From Euryodendron excelsum (taxonomy: Eukaryota > Streptophyta > Magnoliopsida > Ericales > Pentaphylacaceae): 64,000 nt of DNA. A model generated the notes under the pieces. It made no database searches. It was not told the origin of the DNA and saw only the letters and a list, made by a program, of their open reading frames with translations. This document shows positions 13,901 to 24,465 of the stretch, in pieces (the stretch's first letter is position 1; every line of letters starts with the position of its first letter). The stretch lies in NCBI GenBank assembly GCA_033060915.1, contig CM065393.1:5271001-5335000 (forward strand). The letters are read 5' to 3'. Both the position numbers and the translations under genes were made by a program.

Positions 13901-16900
13901 TTCAACTTCTTCTTGCTAACTGCCACTGCTGGCCCACTTACCAATTGAATAGAACAACAATATTGAAGTTCCCATTGTAATATTCTTCATATAATCCTGT
14001 AACCTATTTTACGGGATCTTCATACTTCATGTCTCACATCTGGAAGCTATTTTTTCATAAATTGCGTCTTTGACTACCTTTCACTCACTCTTTTGTTGAT
14101 GATCTGAGTAAGTTATGGTTTAATGAAGTGGTAGTCTCTTCATGTGTAGGATTCATATGAGAATTGCACTACTAGTTTTCTTGCGGAGGTTAGAGGAACC
14201 TGGCCTGACCTACTTATAACAGTCCTTTCTGATGAGTGGAGAAAGTGCAAAAGAGGTATTTGACTTTGGTAGTTATGAACAACTGAAGCTTATAAATGTG
14301 TCCAAGTAGTATGTTGATGAATGAAACTTCTATTTATAGCAACTGAGGCTTCATCCCCTAAGAAAGAGCTCAAGTGCTTGCTATTCCCATCACAGAAGTT
14401 ATTTTTGGAAGGTATGACAAATTTCAAAGGATTGAAGGTTTTAGCATAGAAAATTGAAATAGGCATTTGTTTTTTAACATTTTTCTATGTGGTTAAGAAG
14501 TTTTTAATATTCTCTCCTATCTGTGCAGAAGCTATTCCTGGTGAGTCATCTTTTACTGCTGGCGAAAGAATGTGCGAGTTGGTGAAGGTTGTGTTTGAAC
14601 TCAGTTTTCGTCAATTCCCTTTCGTAAAAGCATAAGCAAATATCTGTAGATGTTGATGCTGCAACCTTTGTTCGTTCGTATCTATTGCAGATCTAGGAAT
14701 TCTTTTATTATTATTATTATGGGGGGAGATGTTTGCAATCTGTATGCAATAAACTATGGAAATGCTTCTAGAAAATGTTTCACTACAAGAAAGAAATTTT
14801 TATTGAACTTCCAAATTGTAGTTTTAATTCAAATATGTGTAGATTTGATATGTGTGTGTGTATATATATATCACTTCACAAATTCTCCTATCTTAAAAAT
14901 TTGGTTGAATTACTCAACATAATTAGTTTGTAATTCATGGACCATTAATAAAGATTAAAGCATTGCTTAAAAGATAAAGAAAAAAAGGTGGAGATTTACA
15001 TACACAAGATCATTGTTGGGAAGTGATGTTCATGACTAAGAGTATTTGAAATACAAGATCATGGCTCTTCTTCTTCTTCTTCTTCTTCTTCTTCTTCTTC
15101 TTCGTTTTACTGTTGGTGTGAAAATTTCGTCTCTCCCCTAAACTGTTGAAAGAATGACTTGGTTTACTCATCTGAATAATTTGAGAGGGCAATATTTTGA
15201 TTTAAATTTTGGTGGAAGTCAAATTACTGTAATGGGTTCTTCTTCTTCTTTGTTTTACTGCTGGTGTGAAAATTTCGTTTCTCTCCCCTGAACTGTTGAA
15301 AGAATGACTTGGTTTACTCATCTTAATAATTTGAGAGGGCAATATTTTCATTTAAATTTTGGTGGAAGTCAAATTACTGTAATGGGATTAAGATCAAGAT
15401 GTTAGAAGTGAATCAAAAAAGCAGAGCAGTGTAAATTTTTTTTTTTTTGCCATTACACAGACCAAAAAAAACAAAAAACTGTGTTGGCACTGGGGTTCCC
15501 CCTTTTGTATCCTCCATTTATTACCATACTTAGACAGATGAGAATTTCCTCTATGTTAGTGCTGTTCATTGTTTCTGTATCCTTTGTCCTTCACCTTTTG
15601 GTCCTGCAATCTATATCATCATCTCCGTTTTAGGTGTTTGTACTTCTTCATCAACTCCAAATTTTTTCTCTTGGTGGAGCTTTGCTTGATCAACCCCCCA
15701 TCCACCCTCCAGTTGATGTTCCTGAAACGTCCCGAGCAAAAACTGCTGGCCTGGATGCTTTTGGTCCAAAACCAGGTGCTGAATTGAAGCTTGGTTAGTT
15801 TTCTATCTTGAGGATATATTGGTTGGATCTATAGATGCAGACAAATGTAAATGGCATGTATGAATGGCATTTAATTTGTTTCTGTTAATGGATGATGCTT
15901 CTACTATGTTAAATTTTTACTCACTTTGTGCATATTTTAAGGGAATTATTGATGTCATCGGTTGTTCAATTAAGTGTTTTTTATTTGTATTTTTTGCTGG
16001 CTGCTGTTCAGTTGATGCAATGCCTTGTAGAATTTCATTTGAGAGGGGTAAAGAACGCCATTTTTGCTTTCTAGCTATATCTCTTGGAACATCTGGGTGG
16101 GTTATTCTGGCAGAAGAATTACCTCTGAAACGGCAATACGGAGTTGTTCGTGTTACTGCACCTTTGGCTGGCTGTAATGTAAGTGAGGCTCTATTATGCT
16201 TCTATTTCATAATCATAATATTTCCTGTGCTTCATTTCAATGGAAACAGTAGCACATTTTCTTGTTAGATACTTCTAAGTCTAAAACTAATTGATTGTTG
16301 CTCAAAACTAGTGGGGCTGAAAAGTTTCTACTTTTTACGTAGTTTAAGATCAGAAGATTTGGGGACAAGAAACTGTATTAATTGTGCTTAGCAATGGCTG
16401 TCCTACCTATACAGTCCAGTCTTTGTTTTGGTCTTCAGTCTACCATCGTATTATGATTTTTTGCTGGGAAAATTTTCCTTCTGTCATTTGCTAATATGAG
16501 ATTCTAGAGGTAGCTTTCCTTGGAAGAGTTTTTGGAATGCTGCAGTTCCCACCAAGGTGTCCTTTTTTGGGGGGTAAATTACACTTTACACCCATTGGGT
16601 TTGGCCCAAAAACATGGAACCTCTCTAAAGTTTGTTTTGTAAGAATAAACCCCCCTGTGGTGGCAACAGTTGAGATTTCTGTCCAAAATAACTGTGCGCG
16701 CATCACCCATGATGAAAATGAGCTAGCATGACTGTTCCCACGAAATAGACACTTATGCCCTTAAAACCAATTTTTCTTTCTTTTCCCTTTCTTCTTTCTC
16801 ATCTTCCTCCTCAAACCCTTCTGCCTACCACCACCCATGCCAGCCGTCACCTTCTTCCCAATTGAAATTCCACTTGGTTCCTTCTCTGGTTAAATAAAGA

Positions 16901-19536
16901 ATTCAAGCACAACCAGTGAAATAAAGGGAGAGAGATATAGAGGGAAAAAATGGGAGAGAGATATAGAGAGAGAAACACAAAGGAAGAACGGTGTGTCTTC
17001 TCCGACCACCTCTCCCCACAATTTTCTCGTCCTTGGCTCCTCCAATCAGTGACACCACTCCCATATTCCTATTCATCTCTTACTCTCTCACGCTCTGTCA
17101 TCTGCTCTATCTTTTTCGCTCACTAAAAATTAAGAAACAAAGAAGAAAAATTGGGTCTCATCCGAAGCTACCACACCAACAGCTTGCATTTCCATCTCCG
17201 TGACTCAGTCACCTCTCTATCTTCTCCTCCCTCTCTCTATTTCACTCTCTCCCTCTATAACCGAGCCATTGTAACCCACATCTCTCTCTCTTTTCTCTCT
17301 CTAAAACAGAACCATCGTAGCCCAACTAACTGACCAGCATCCCACCTCCATTTCTGGCTACCACCACTGTCTCAGTCCATTGCCGGCTGCCACCCTCTCT
17401 TTTCCTCCCTTTTCCTCCATAATGCATCCACCTCTCTGTTGGTTCAACAATCTTTTCTTTATTCTATAGATGTATTAACCAATTTTACTGGTTCCAATTT
17501 CTCAAAGTTGTATAAATTGCAAAAATGAACTTACCATTATATATATTAGACATATTCAGACGTACATGTATATCTGTATGTATTTAAGAACAGTAGATAA
17601 ATCTAATTTTTATAATATGCATATATGCTGACATTAGAAAAACTTTTGGGTTTCTCTGCTCACTCCATTTAAGTTTGCTAGATTGTTAATTGCATTTTAT
17701 TGTATGGAATAATATGTATACAATCTGAACAATTAAGATTCTTGGCCTCGTAAGTGATTGTTGTATGTTAATTTCAATGATCTTCACTCTTTTCTATTTA
17801 TTTGACTCTCTGTTTGTTGTCTCTTCCGCTCTACTCTAGTTATGTTTCTTTTTATATGTCCCGTTCCAAATTACTGCCCACCATATGTAAGATGAATAAA
17901 TTGCTTACCTATTGGTTGATATATAGTACATTACATTTCTAGATGTATTATGCATATGTCTGTATATGTGTATATGGTGTGCAGGATTAATAGTGATCCA
18001 AAATCTTTTGCCCGATTTGCTCCAGATTGGTGCAATGTTGTTCTTCTCTCAAGTTCTTTCTTCAAGAACCCAAGTTTCACCAAGAAATAATTATTTATAG
18101 ATATACACCCACATAGCACACATACATGTCCATATATAGATTTGTACATATATATATGTATGCATGTCTGATTGTGTATGGACATTTTTCTTTCTTGTTT
18201 TTGGAAGTAAAAGCAATAGCTCTGCTGGTTTAAAGATAGACCCATTTCCTAGTAATTGATAATTTATAATTTGCTCTTTGACAGATAGTCAGGATTTAAC
18301 AGACCCAGCCAAGTGAAGGGGCTGGTTCATTTGCTGGAGGCTGTGAAGGAAATAAAAGAAAATGTGGATGGCTGAGGTGGAGAAGAAGAGAGGAAGAACA
18401 GAAAGAGAATGAAGAAGCTGGATCGAGAGAAAAAAAAAAAAAAAACTAGAGAAGTTAGAAAACGATGACATTTTAGACATTCCATCAACTACTGTCAGTT
18501 TGGATGAAAAATTTAATGGTTGCAGTTTAAGTAACCACCACAGTTGGTGTAATGTTATAAAATTAAACATTAGGTGGGTTCTGTGTTTTTGGGCTAAACC
18601 CCAGGAGTAAAGTTTTGTGTGTTTTTTTTTTTTTTTTTTGGGGACTGGACTGCAACATTAGATGCTATCATAACTGTGGACAATAGGAAGGAGGGGAAGG
18701 GTACCTCCTAATTGGCGTTGCTTGTGCAAGAAGATAGAGGGAGTCAGTCAATTATCTTTTGTTGCCTTCTAATATGGCTAGAGAATTATGGGGTCGTCTA
18801 TTGTTTATTTTTAGAGTTTGTTGGGTTATCCTGGACTCAGTAATTCTACTCTATGAGAGTTGGGCAGGTGATGGCTGCTCAAAAAGGGTCAAAAAGGCAT
18901 GGAGGTGGTGCATTTGGAGGGAGCGAAATAGCGTACTTTTGAGGATGTTGAATTGGCGATCCATAGACACAAAATGGCCCTTTAATTTTTTTTTTTCATT
19001 TTTGGATAGAAATAAAGTTGTGTTTCTTTTTTTGGCTTTTGTTTATTTTATAGATGATCTATCTTTTGTAGATATTGTATAGCTAGTTTTTGGTATGCTC
19101 CCAGTTCACACAGGTAATGCCCCTTAGTTGTCGCCTTTCATAGAATTATTTAGCTATAAAAAAAGATATAAAATACAAATAACCCTTATTTCCTCTCTTT
19201 GCCTTTCAGCCAAGGATAGATGATAAGCATTCAAGATGGTTGCACCTTCGGATCCGTCCATCTACTTTTCCCTCCATGGATACTGCTAAATATGCGCCCC
19301 AAGGAAAGCTTAAGACAAATGCTCTGGTCGATGGGAGATGGACCCTGGCATTTAGGGATGAGGACTCTTGCAAGTCTGCTTTGTCTACGATTATTGAGGA
19401 GACAAATTTACTGAGCAATGAGGTAGAGAGAAGACTAAAACCTGTACTTGACCTTGAAAGGTCTTTAGATTTGTCAAACCATTCTCAGCCTCTAAAGGCT
19501 TCCTCTTCGAGGACAACACCTTCAAATTCTTTGTAA
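1949..19536 (+). CDS. TT9: TRANSPARENT TESTA 9 / GFS9-like protein (CLEC16A family), C-terminal 11 exons, 5' partial
   Basis: Plant member of the CLEC16A family. In Arabidopsis TT9/GFS9 is a Golgi-associated peripheral membrane protein needed for vacuole formation, vacuolar protein sorting and seed-coat flavonoid accumulation. I assembled exons by conserved protein blocks and GT-AG borders: 1949-2037, 2116-2186, 5404-5514, 9740-9805, 10858-10995, 14150-14255, 14340-14411, 14529-14587, 15634-15793, 16012-16178, 19210-19536. Phases join throughout without a stop, giving ~454 residues ending at TAA 19534-19536. Diagnostic blocks are LPQRKQHKKLLL, ISAETMWDGGWLLRQLLPYSE, WPDLL, AGERMCELVK, LLHQLQIFSLG, CRISFERGKERHF, RWLHLRIRPST and LVDGRWTLAFRD. 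The first exon starts in phase with one base completing an upstream codon; the N-terminal FPL-domain exons are not visible. Four introns exceed 3 kb and carry transposon debris. The coding sequence looks intact. The symbol rests on family resemblance. Confidence 0.9.
2455..2497. repeat. G43 homopolymer in TT9 intron
   Basis: After a short T run there is an uninterrupted run of 43 G residues, followed by TGGTG. It lies in the 3.2-kb intron between the exons ending at 2186 and starting at 5404. G runs this long are rare in plant DNA. It could form G-quadruplexes on the sense strand, or be a collapsed or mis-sized homopolymer in the assembly. Confidence 0.95.
2498..5403 (+). other. TT9 intron sequence, no gene seen
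   Basis: Remainder of the 3.2-kb intron ending at the CAG acceptor 5401-5403. It is AT-rich with short A runs (4031-4047, 4880-4891). I saw no coding similarity, RNA gene or clear transposon ends. The short reading frames here have no recognisable motifs. Confidence 0.6.
7636..7666. repeat. (CT)n microsatellite
   Basis: About 15 CT units followed by a CA and then TA-rich tract (to ~7745), inside the 4.2-kb TT9 intron. Confidence 0.9.
7880..7910. repeat. (TA)n microsatellite
   Basis: About 12 TA units preceded by an A run, within the same intron. Confidence 0.85.
8421..9640. mobile_element. Probable Mutator-like non-autonomous element (diverged TIRs) in TT9 intron
   Basis: The left end starts with GGGTAAATTGCG plus a C run (8432-8446). 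The right end, read inward on the minus strand, has the plant MULE-like terminal pattern with GACCTCCCCTGAGGTTTTGG and ACACCTACACCTCCC (about 9575-9640). The left arm has matching but diverged blocks (CCCACACCATCCC). No transposase frame lies inside; a GA microsatellite sits at 9220-9238. The ends are too diverged to fix borders or a target duplication. Confidence 0.45.
10996..14149 (+). other. TT9 intron, no gene recognised
   Basis: Intron between the exon encoding the GGWLLRQLLPYSE block and the exon encoding WPDLL. It holds a (TG)n tract near 12130-12146 and several open frames of 80-170 codons. One of these is only read-through of the preceding exon. Frames at 13024-13543 have slightly more even composition than the surroundings, but I recognise no domain in them. 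Confidence 0.6.
15066..15386. repeat. Imperfect tandem duplication (2 x ~135 bp) with TTC tract in TT9 intron
   Basis: Unit 1 (15104-15236) and unit 2 (15252-15386) are about 95% identical by eye. Each begins GTTTTACTG and ends ACTGTAATGGG. Each is preceded by a TTC repeat, long before unit 1 (15066-15102) and short before unit 2 (15237-15250). It lies in the 1-kb intron between exons ending at 14587 and starting at 15634. Confidence 0.9.
16440..19130 (+). mobile_element. LINE remnant (zf-RVT region) split by a Mutator-like element
   Basis: On the plus strand, 16510-16568 encodes the zf-RVT entry FPWKSFWNAAVPTKVSFF. The frame breaks off and resumes right after the inserted element at ~18640 (DWTATLDAIITVDN). 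It continues in changing frames to ELWGRLLFIFRVCWV, LYESWAGD and WCIWRERNS (18780-18960), the usual tail of plant LINE ORF2. Several frameshifts and stops show that it is dead. The copy is of the same general type as the LINE at the window start but in the opposite orientation. It sits in the last TT9 intron (16179-19209), in the sense direction of the gene. Confidence 0.75.
16572..18633. mobile_element. Mutator-like non-autonomous element with long TIRs, nested in LINE
   Basis: The left arm (16572-~16700) starts GGGTAAATTACACTTTA and includes GGGTTTGGCCCAAAAACA, then CTGTGGTGG. The right arm (~18480-18633), read on the minus strand, has AACTTTACTCC, GGGTTTAGCCCAAAAACACA and CTGTGGTGG in the same order, so the arms are inverted repeats over ~130 bp. 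TTTTTTGGG flanks the element on both sides (16563-16571 and 18634-18642), fitting a 9-bp target duplication. The interior is CT-rich with TATA-type repeats and no transposase frame. Confidence 0.75.
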
Positions 19537-20677
19537 GTTCTTTAGTCTTTCAAGTTTCCTGATAATAATTTGTTTGCAAATGGGGTGGGAATATCTTTTG
19601 TCTTGCCACCCTTCTGTATATGTTTATAAGGCAATCTTAGATTAGAGCATGCAATTAATGCCATTCTTTGTATATTAACTTGCCTTTTCTTTTCGCTGTT
19701 TTCTAAGTTTATCAGCATTTACCACACATTCTTTAACAGCTTAGCCCAGGTTTTCCTTCTGTCTCTAATTTGTAGCCTGTTTAACATTAATGTATACTTG
19801 AGCTGAAGCAAAAGTTGTAAGTTTCTGTGCATCTCTCTTATATGTCAATTGTAATTACCACAAGCAGATGCATAGATGTGTATTTTTGGTTCAATGGGGC
19901 AAAGCAAATTTTCTCGGATGCTAGTTGTTCAAAATTACTTCATTTTTCCTAGGTATTTGTGTATCATTATTATTCCTTTGGTTCAGAAGTTATGGTTGTT
20001 TTCTTTTAAGTAAAGGATCGGTAACTTCTCTATATAGTTATACATCTCTTGTTGGTCATGAGATAGTGTATCTGCAGAAGGAATTGGGAATCGAAATATT
20101 GGTGTTAGGTTATACTCTCTCTCTCTGTGGATGGATATTCATTTGGGTATCAGTTCAGAAACAAAGAACTTTTGGAAGCTCTCTTTATTCTCTTAGATCT
20201 ATGTACTAGTTATGTATGTATATTTTTCCTCTCCATGTTGTAACAGCCTAGTTCACCATCATATTGTGTTATCAACCCTTAATAAGCTTGCATTTTCTCG
20301 TTATTGCAGTGTTCTTCAGGTTCCCTTGAGGTTCCCATGGCATGTTTCCCTTCTTCACTTCTTTTTTTTTTTTTCCTCTCTTCTAATGTATAGTCCTATA
20401 TTCAATTTGCTGGTAGAAAGTGTAAAACCTTCCACATCTTTATGAGATTTCCTATTATTTTATCAATGCATTTTTTGTATTTCAATTTAATATCATCTTT
20501 ATCCTACTTTTGGATCTTGCATTTGTGGAAGGAAAGGAAAAGGATTGAAAAAGGAAATGAAGTGAAAGAAGCTAAATTCCTTTCTTTTGTTTGGTTGGGG
20601 TAGGAAAATAAGAAGAAAATGATCTAAGGTATACATGAAGTTAGCAATTGCACAATTTTGTTTGTCGACTCTAATAG
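19537..20677. other. Downstream region of TT9, no gene recognised
   Basis: AT-rich 3' flank that should contain the TT9 3' UTR and polyadenylation site. Short open frames (for example 19925-20209) have no recognisable motifs. Confidence 0.5.
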
Positions 20678-20943
20678 ATGGCCATAAATATGTTGGGAAA
20701 TGATATACGATCTAATCTTCCTCTTCACAATTCTAGTCTTGGTGAGTCTTGCCAGAATGCACTTGATGCTCTCAAAAAACTGCGCGATCATCAAAAGTTT
20801 TTACGGCAGTTTGAAGAGCAGGGTTTGCAGCAGCTTGAAGGACAACGAAAACTTCTTGGAACAGTACGTCAAGAGTTTGAGGGATAGTGGTTGAAGGATT
20901 TGGATGAACAGGTTGTTGAGGTGAAGATTAAACTATTTGAATA
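20678..20943 (+). pseudogene. Coiled-coil-like exon or gene fragment with internal stop, unidentified
   Basis: A frame opens at ATG 20678 directly after a possible splice acceptor (CTAATAG). It encodes ~69 residues rich in Leu, Gln, Glu and Lys with heptad-like spacing (ALDALKKLRDHQKFLRQFEEQ, then LQQLEGQRKLLG). A TAG at 20885-20887 interrupts it. The same frame then continues with equally protein-like sequence (WLKDLDEQVVEVKI) to TAG 20941-20943. I do not recognise the family. It may be the remains of a captured or duplicated coiled-coil gene, or one exon of an unseen gene. It is not part of the TT9 reading frame, which ends 1.1 kb upstream. Confidence 0.35.
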
Positions 20944-21118
20944 GCATTGCATTGTATGTATTAAATATTTGGGATCATAACCTTTATTCCTTATACTGCT
21001 GTTGGTGTTGAGCAATGTACATAGGTTGATATATTATATCAGAACTGCTGTTTTTTTAAAAAGCATATTGAAATATGCACATAGCCATACTAACGTCAAC
21101 CAATTATAGTACAATTGT

Positions 21119-21266
21119 GTCTCGTTTGGATATAGCCTTTTTTGTATAGACATTTTAATTTGGTTTTTGGGTTTTTTTGTTAGCTTTTAGTTCTAGTTTT
21201 TTTGAAAAAAAAAAAAAAACCAAAAGCCCTAAAAGCCCCGTAAAAAAGCTACATCCAAACTGGGAC
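21119..21266. mobile_element. MITE-like hairpin element (~148 bp)
   Basis: The left end GTCTCGTTTGGATATAGC and the right end, read on the minus strand as GTCCCAGTTTGGATGTAGC, form a terminal inverted repeat. The interior is a near-palindrome of T-rich and A-rich arms (poly-A around 21206-21220). No convincing target duplication. Confidence 0.6.
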
Positions 21267-21672
21267 TTTTCACCATCTTAATTAAGTACACAGCGTATCC
21301 GAATGAAGTTTCTAGTGCCCCATAATTGGTATCACTGTGGTAAGTTAAGCCATTTGAATAAATCTTGGGCTGGAAATGTTGATCACCTTTACAGATGGAA
21401 GATCGGATCTTGATGTTCGTATATGTAAAAATATATATAAAGAAAAATCCAAAGTAGGTTCTATTCATTTTTCTATGAAATTATTAATGCAAGATCGCGT
21501 GGTTCCCTTATTCCCTGAATAACTAAGCTAAAAGCAAGAAAATGAGTCGTCATGATTGAAAACCTAGCGGAATGATAATATAACGAAACTTTACTATCAA
21601 CTTGCACACTTTTTAAGTGGTGGAAGGTTGGTTTGTAAGACAATGACGCTCGTAAATACAATAACATAACGT

Positions 21673-21697
21673 GAGAGAGAGAGAGAGAGAGAGAGAG
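21673..21697. repeat. (GA)n microsatellite
   Basis: About 12 GA units between the hairpin element and Copia-1. Confidence 0.9.
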
Positions 21698-22167
21698 CAA
21701 AGCCGAGTAAAGCAACAAAATATGGAGGGAGAGGTGCCCGTAGCATTATCGAATGAGGAGGTGGCGGATGATCAAGCCCACCTAGTGGGACCATTAATAG
21801 TCTTTCATGGAGAGAGGTAAATAGGAAGGAACTAGTGCAAGAAAATAAAAAATGTCGAGAACTAGAGAGAGTATGTAATTTTGCTAGTACACCAAGGAGG
21901 AGCTCGCGTTTAAGGAAACCAGGAAGCATAGTTACCATCCTTTCGAGGAGAGAAATTTCTTTTAATTAGTCTATTCTATTAGTAGCCTTTTGAATGATCT
22001 TTGTAAGTGCTGCTTTAATTATTTCTTGTGCCTAGCCAATTGGGGTGTAAGTGGGACTTTTTTTGGTTAAAGTTAGATTTAGCATTTTAATTTGTTCTCT
22101 CTTTGACAGTTTGAGTGCCTCTCGGCTATCCTGAACTTTTTTTTGTTTATAATATCCTATTTTTGGT

Positions 22168-22724
22168 TGTAGAATCTGTTTATAATTAAAGTGGAAGCGG
22201 TAGTCGGATTTACCTCTTGAAGCGTGCCGAAATCAAGCCTGAAAGAGCCAATCTTGATCTAAAAAATTCTCCACGTATACATGCGTTCTCTTGTAAATCT
22301 ATTCGCAGTGGAATGCAATCAAACATTCTCAGAAAGTCAAAAGCATCCACACTAATCACAATTCAAGAGTCTATCTTGATTGTGTATTTTGGGAGAGACA
22401 CTGAGAGAATTGCTCACACATCTTGCACACACAAAAATAAGGTCACTAAAATATTACTTATTCTCTTAATCTCTTGAACATTTATAAGTATGGAATAGAT
22501 CTATCATTCTTAGTTTTTGGTTGTTGCCACATGCTCCAACCACCAAGATGAGTGGGAGCATACTTGAACAATCACCTCAACCACCAAGGTAAGTGGAAGC
22601 ATGCTTGAATAACCACCCCAACTACCAAGATAAGTGGGAGCATGCTTAAACCACCTAACACAAGTAGTGGGTGAGTCTTTAGGTTAGGGCATGCCCATGG
22701 GCGCCCGAACCGATCATACCAACA
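22168..22724 (-). repeat. Copia-1 3' LTR
   Basis: 557-bp LTR; on the minus strand it runs from TGTTGGTATG to GATTCTACA. It contains three ~42-bp imperfect tandem units (about 22535-22650) built on AAGTGGGAGCATGCTT. The other LTR has the same units in diverged form plus about 50 bp extra near its outer end. Confidence 0.9.
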
Positions 22725-23781
22725 TCTCTCACTCGCACATGGGTATGTATTAGAATAACAACAATCTTTCAACCAGCCAAACACCACAATGTAAGATCAT
22801 AGAACAAATAAGTCGTGCAATCGTAGAGCTCTACACCAAACTTTATAAAAGCCAGTATAAAGACATTAACCACATCTGAAAATGACAAACAAGTGTCTCA
22901 AGTACCCCGAATCTATCAAAATACATCGGTGTAGGTATTTTCATCCCCTCTAGAAGCATACCTAACCCCTCGTGGTTAGCACTATACTCATACTTACATC
23001 ACAATACTGAAAAGCAAATGTAAGTTGCGTGCTATGAATATATGTCTGATGTATATGATAATCTTTCCTTTACTCTCATGCCACTCGGATTTGGACTAAC
23101 CGCTTTCCCAATGATGTCTAGAAGGCCGAATCAATCATGACCATAAGGTTTCATGTCAAAGTAGCTGCATTAACCCTTTCACCTCATGGCATTGTCAAAA
23201 GTCATAGGGAGGGTACAGTAACATATGATCACTATTAATTGGTAAAGGCTCACACGGTGAAGCGATTGGGGACTCATTCACCTCCTTAAGTTTGGTCGCT
23301 TAGCACATGTAGTATGAATACATGTTATAGTGGATAATTTCCTTGAGGAACCTATGTCAGACTATAAATAATGTACAAATCTTAGTCTCATCTCTCAATA
23401 ATTGCCTAACTTGTGTTTCTCATTTGCTCACTCTCTTAGAAGGCAACAAAATGTAAAACTCACATCTGGCTTTTAAATAAGTTATGGTGGATACTAGGAA
23501 ATAACCACCATCGATCTTCGACAATCATATCTCATCCTATCTAAAAATAGGACAACATAATAGCCTAGAGCGTCTCAACTTTGCTCACTCTCAAAAGTGC
23601 CAAAAATGATAGCTCATGTGAGAGAGCCTATCAAACAGCTGACATACTCTCAATCTCATATGTGTGTTATGTAATAAACAAAATTAGACAATAGTTACTG
23701 AACTGAATTATGCATCATAACATAAAATATCCAAACATCCAAAAGGTATAAAATGATCAACTGATAACGAATTACACATCA

Positions 23782-24446
23782 TCACCACCTAAGTAGTCTA
23801 AGAGCCCTAACATGAGTGACAAAAGCCTCTCTACCAATAAGCTTTGTCATAGGGTCTACTAACATGCGACTCGAAGGGATGTGAGTCAAGATCACCTCCC
23901 TCTGTGCGACCATGTCTCTAATAAAATGATATCTTATATCAATGTGCTTCGTCCTGCCGTGGTACTTAGGATCCTTAACATAGGCCAATGATGCCATGCT
24001 ATCACAATAAATAGTCACAGTCTCAAAAGGAAATGTGACGACATCCAAATGTCTGAGGAACCTCTTCAACCAAACAACCTCATGTACGGAAGATGAGCAC
24101 GCCACAAACTCTGCCTCCATAGTGGACAAGGCAATGCAAGACTGCTTCTTGTTGCTCCATGAAATGGCCCCACAGAGCAAGAAGGCATATCTCGATGTGG
24201 ACTTCCACTCATCAAGGTCTCGACCCCAATTAGCATTACTGTAGCTGACTAAACGCATATCCAAATACTGATAACATAGAACGGAATCTGCAGTCCCTTT
24301 CAAATACCTAAGTATCCTCTTGACTACTTTCCAATGAGCAAGTCTTGGGTTCGATTGGTAACGACTTACTAACCCAACAGCATAACTAGTATCAAGGCGA
24401 GTACACATCACAGCGTACATCAAGCTCCCTACAACACTGGAATACG
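23782..24446 (-). pseudogene. Copia-1 RNase H region
   Basis: Frame with the end of the copia RT/RNase H region: SLMYAVMCTRLD, then the RNase H start YSNANWGRDLDEWKSTS, GAISWSNKKQSCIALSTMEAEF, and RTKHIDIRYHFIRD. The first RNase H aspartate of the usual YSDADW-type motif reads Asn. An in-frame TGA precedes the VVGSLMYAV block. Immediately upstream the frame runs into sequence from the integrase C-terminal linker, so ~250 residues of RT including YVDD are missing. Confidence 0.85.
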
Positions 24447-24465
24447 ATACTCAGGACATTTGTTC

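Noticed and set aside
15864..16011. 5' half of a 134-codon frame overlapping a TT9 exon
   Set aside because: The acceptor CAG at 16009-16011 defines the exon; upstream codons are intron.
21597..21938. 113-codon minus-strand frame
   Set aside because: It runs through a GA microsatellite and simple sequence; no similarity recognised.
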